DNA from: Microbacterium salsuginis
Lineage (GTDB): Bacteria > Actinomycetota > Actinomycetes > Actinomycetales > Microbacteriaceae
DNA: 64,000 nucleotides
Direction: 5' to 3'
NCBI RefSeq assembly: GCF_012524205.1
Contig: NZ_JABACI010000001.1
Span: 310,001 to 374,000, forward strand
Shown in pieces: positions 60,920-64,000 of this stretch (within the stretch, counting starts at the first letter, position 1; every line of letters begins with the position of its first letter). The position numbers and the translations under genes are program-made. Below the pieces are notes generated by a model. It ran no database searches, was not told where the DNA came from, and saw only the letters and a list, made by a program, of their open reading frames with translations.

Positions 60920-62665
60920 GTGGTCACCCGGTGGTGGCGCGGCACGAGCCTGCGCGCGAAGGTCACCGGGGTCACTGTCGTGCTCCTGGCCGTCGGGCTG
61001 TTCGCGGCAGGGATCGGGACGCTGGCGTTTCTCCGCAACACGCTCATCACGAATCTCGATGCTCAGCTGGTCGCCTACGCGCGCACAGACGTGACCAGTC
61101 CGCTGTTCGAGATCGAGGTCAAGGACGGCGTGGCCGACATCGACCGCAACCGCACTGCCGCCCCCACACAGTACTTCGTGGCGGTGTACGGCCCTGACGG
61201 TACCCTGCTCGGGACGGCGGGGGGCGGAGGGCAGGATCCTCCAGCTTTCCCCGAGACGTTCACCGTCGAACAGACGGTGACGAAGGGTCTCGAGCCGTTC
61301 CCGTTGGAGAGCAGCGAAGGCGGAGCACCGTTCCACGCCAGCGTGAATCTGCTCGAGCTCGAGGACGCCCGCGACAACTACACGCAGATGGTCGCCCTTC
61401 CGGTGGCGCCGATCAATCAGGTGGTGGCCTCCTACATCGGCATCTACAGCATCCTTGCGATTCTCATCCTGCTGGTCGGTGCCTTCGCGACCAGGTTCCT
61501 GGTCACACTGACCTTCCGCAGTCTCGGCCAGGTGGAATCCACTGCGGACGCGATCGCCGCCGGTGACTTCAGCCAGCGCATGACCGACATCGAGCCGACC
61601 ACCACCGAGGTGGGCCGCCTCAAGACCGCGATCAACGCGATGCTCAACCACGTGGACGCCGCGATCTCGCAGCGCGACGCGACCGTGCGACAGATGCGCC
61701 GTTTCATCGGCGACGCCAGCCACGAACTGCGCACTCCCCTCGTGACAGTTCGCGGGTACGCCGAGCTGTACCGGATGGGCGCCGTGCGCGGCGACGAGGA
61801 CGTCGCACAGTCGATGGATCGCATCGAGAAGGAAGCCATCCGCATGGGTCTCCTCGTCGAGGACCTGCTCGCGCTGGCCCGCCTGGACGAGAAGCGCGAC
61901 GTCGTCATCGCCCCCGTCGACCTTCGCCCGATCGCCCGGGACGCCGCGCTCGACGTGCGCGCCGCCTCGCCGATGCGCCCCGTCGCGGTCATCGACACGA
62001 CCGACGGCGAGGCTCTGCCCGCGGCACCGATCGGCGTCGACGAGCCCGAAGTGAAGCGCCGCACCGGATCCACCTCGGCCATCGCCCGTGCCGGGGCGAC
62101 CCTGTCGCTGCTTCGCCGCCGACCCAAGCCCCTTCCGGCTGCGGAGGCCAACGGAGTGAGCGCAGACACCCTGCCCACCGTGCTGCCGACGCTGCACGGC
62201 GGACCGGCTGCGGCACCGCTGCAGCCCATCGTGCTGGGCGACGAGAACCGCATCCGTCAGATCGTCACGAATCTGCTCGGCAACGCCCGCCGGTTCACGG
62301 CGGACGACTCGCCGATCGAGCTGCGGGTCGGCGTCGATCACACCTCCCGCATGGGATGGGTCGAAGTCGTCGACCACGGCGAGGGCGTGCCCGATCAGAT
62401 CAAGGAGAAGATCTTCCAGCGCTTCTGGCGGGCCGACACATCACGCACGCGAGAGACCGGCGGATCCGGGCTCGGCCTGTCGATCGTCGCGTCCATCGTG
62501 GAAGCGCTGCACGGCTCGGTCGACGTCGTCGACACGCCGGGGGGCGGCGCGACCTTCCGCGTGTCGTTCCCCCTGGCCGACCCTCGGGACGCTGCGGAGC
62601 ACCTCGACATCCAGACGCAGCCACTCGCCCGTCCCCGGCCCGCAGATCCCGGCATCCCGGACTGA
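60920..62665 (+). CDS. HAMP-containing sensor histidine kinase, partner of the OmpR regulator
   Basis: 581 aa from GTG 60920. Two membrane helices (about 17-38 and 171-193) flank an outside sensor domain of about 130 residues; a HAMP follows (TADAIAAGDFSQRMTD), then DASHELRTPLVTVRGYAEL with the phosphoacceptor His about 268. The N box is RIRQIVTNLLGNARRFT, the G boxes VDHGEGVPD and TGGSGLGLSIVASIV. Between them, at about residues 368-436, is a low-complexity insertion of some 70 residues, unusual for the catalytic domain. Confidence 0.9.
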   Translation: MVTRWWRGTSLRAKVTGVTVVLLAVGLFAAGIGTLAFLRNTLITNLDAQLVAYARTDVTSPLFEIEVKDGVADIDRNRTAAPTQYFVAVYGPDGTLLGTAGGGGQDPPAFPETFTVEQTVTKGLEPFPLESSEGGAPFHASVNLLELEDARDNYTQMVALPVAPINQVVASYIGIYSILAILILLVGAFATRFLVTLTFRSLGQVESTADAIAAGDFSQRMTDIEPTTTEVGRLKTAINAMLNHVDAAISQRDATVRQMRRFIGDASHELRTPLVTVRGYAELYRMGAVRGDEDVAQSMDRIEKEAIRMGLLVEDLLALARLDEKRDVVIAPVDLRPIARDAALDVRAASPMRPVAVIDTTDGEALPAAPIGVDEPEVKRRTGSTSAIARAGATLSLLRRRPKPLPAAEANGVSADTLPTVLPTLHGGPAAAPLQPIVLGDENRIRQIVTNLLGNARRFTADDSPIELRVGVDHTSRMGWVEVVDHGEGVPDQIKEKIFQRFWRADTSRTRETGGSGLGLSIVASIVEALHGSVDVVDTPGGGATFRVSFPLADPRDAAEHLDIQTQPLARPRPADPGIPD

Positions 62666-62802
62666 GACCGGCTCCTCCCCAAGCACCCGCTCCGCGGGCC
62701 TCTCCACAGCTTCGCCGCACCGGCGACGATGCGCCGCTCGCGGCTCCTAGCGTGGCAGGCGAAGGAGGCGCGGCATCCGTCCCGCCCTTCGAAGGGAGCA
62801 TC

Positions 62803-63090
62803 ATGGCCGTCTTCTCCGTCGACAGCGACGCCGTCCTCGCCGGCACCGCGACCGTGCGCGGCACGATCGAGCGGCTGCAGGCCGAGTCCAACGCGATGAT
62901 GGCGCAACTCACCCAGCTGCAGTCGTCGTGGACGGGCTCGGCGTCGATCGCCTTCCACGGCGTCGTCGACCAGTGGCGCGCCACGCAGCGCCAGGTCGAG
63001 GAGTCGCTCACCGGCATCAGCGCCGCACTGGCGGCAGCAGGCCGTCAGTACGCCGACACCGAGCTGTCGACGACGAGCCTCTTCCGCTGA
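62803..63090 (+). CDS. WXG100-family secreted protein
   Basis: 95 aa from ATG 62803 with GAAGGGAG upstream. It is small and helical with the central turn SWTGSASIAF (the WxG motif at about 46-48), two amphipathic helices around it, and a Ser/Thr-rich end. Such proteins are exported by type VII secretion and usually act as dimers. No secretion gene is next to it. Confidence 0.88.
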   Translation: MAVFSVDSDAVLAGTATVRGTIERLQAESNAMMAQLTQLQSSWTGSASIAFHGVVDQWRATQRQVEESLTGISAALAAAGRQYADTELSTTSLFR

Positions 63091-63102
63091 CATCGCGCAA
63101 CG

Positions 63103-63138
63103 ACGATGGGCCCCTCCCGAAGGAGGGGCCCATCGTTA
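63103..63138. terminator. Strong bidirectional terminator between WXG100 and groEL
   Basis: A 15-bp stem (ACGATGGGCCCCTCC/GGAGGGGCCCATCGT) with a 4-base loop, 13 bases past the WXG100 stop and 29 bases past the groEL stop on the other strand. Confidence 0.8.
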
Positions 63139-63166
63139 TGACGCTAGACGCGAGGCGGCTTCTGGA

Positions 63167-64000
<834 letters not shown>

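Overview
This window is high-GC (about 70%) actinobacterial chromosomal DNA, most likely from Microbacterium or a close Microbacteriaceae relative. The evidence is GC-rich coding with many GTG starts, frequent leaderless promoters (TANNNT six to eight bases before the start codon), the imuA'-imuB-dnaE2 mutasome under an actinobacterial LexA box, a GGM-ending GroEL, the cold-shock/DUF3027/XPB helicase block, and WXG100 and DtxR genes. The genus call is an inference from gene content. No rRNA, tRNA, CRISPR array, transposase or prophage was seen.

Layout. 1-7083: a plant-sugar locus with the start of a sugar ABC permease, its lipoprotein binding protein, a 2-hydroxyacid dehydrogenase, a secreted GH9 cellulase and a regulator joining a DeoR-type HTH to a LacI-type sensor domain. 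7089-16395: a frameshifted AAA+ ATPase relic, a pterin-dehydratase/VOC fusion, a CopC protein, a GNAT-S41 peptidase fusion, and a minus-strand run of multicopper oxidase, Tat-exported DyP peroxidase, APH-like kinase and lipoprotein serine hydrolase. 16576-27165: a FAD monooxygenase followed by a two-component system broken by an internal deletion, then small regulator/oxidoreductase pairs (HxlR with an imine-reductase-like enzyme, XRE with an SDR) and small hypotheticals.

27260-33289: the SOS mutasome operon imuA'-imuB-dnaE2, with a LexA box, a 15-bp tandem repeat inside imuA' and a dispersed 39-bp palindromic repeat both inside dnaE2 and in front of it. 33416-39956: a LysE exporter, an HNH nuclease preceded by a 36-codon ORF that runs into an intrinsic terminator, an M23 peptidase with a long structured leader, a DtxR regulator, a DUF559-like nuclease gene bracketed by 68-bp palindromic repeats, and serC.

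39966-48596: a TetR gene divergent from a five-gene Opp/Dpp-type transporter plus a GH3 beta-glucosidase, which with the GH9 enzyme suggests cellulose or beta-glucan use. 48625-53779: DUF3027 with a long Ser/Asp tail, a cold-shock protein and an XPB helicase with its helicase-associated partner. 54234-60120: an epoxide-hydrolase-like gene and its TetR regulator sharing twin operators, then a four-gene folE / ferredoxin-reductase-like / folP2-type / RibD-reductase-like operon divergent from a cysteine-containing HTH regulator. 60184-64000: an OmpR/HAMP-kinase pair, a WXG100 protein and the 3' part of groEL.

The observations most worth following are the leader-ORF/terminator arrangement in front of the HNH nuclease, the palindromic repeats around the DUF559-like gene, the repeat inside dnaE2, the deleted two-component system, and the folE-folP2 operon.
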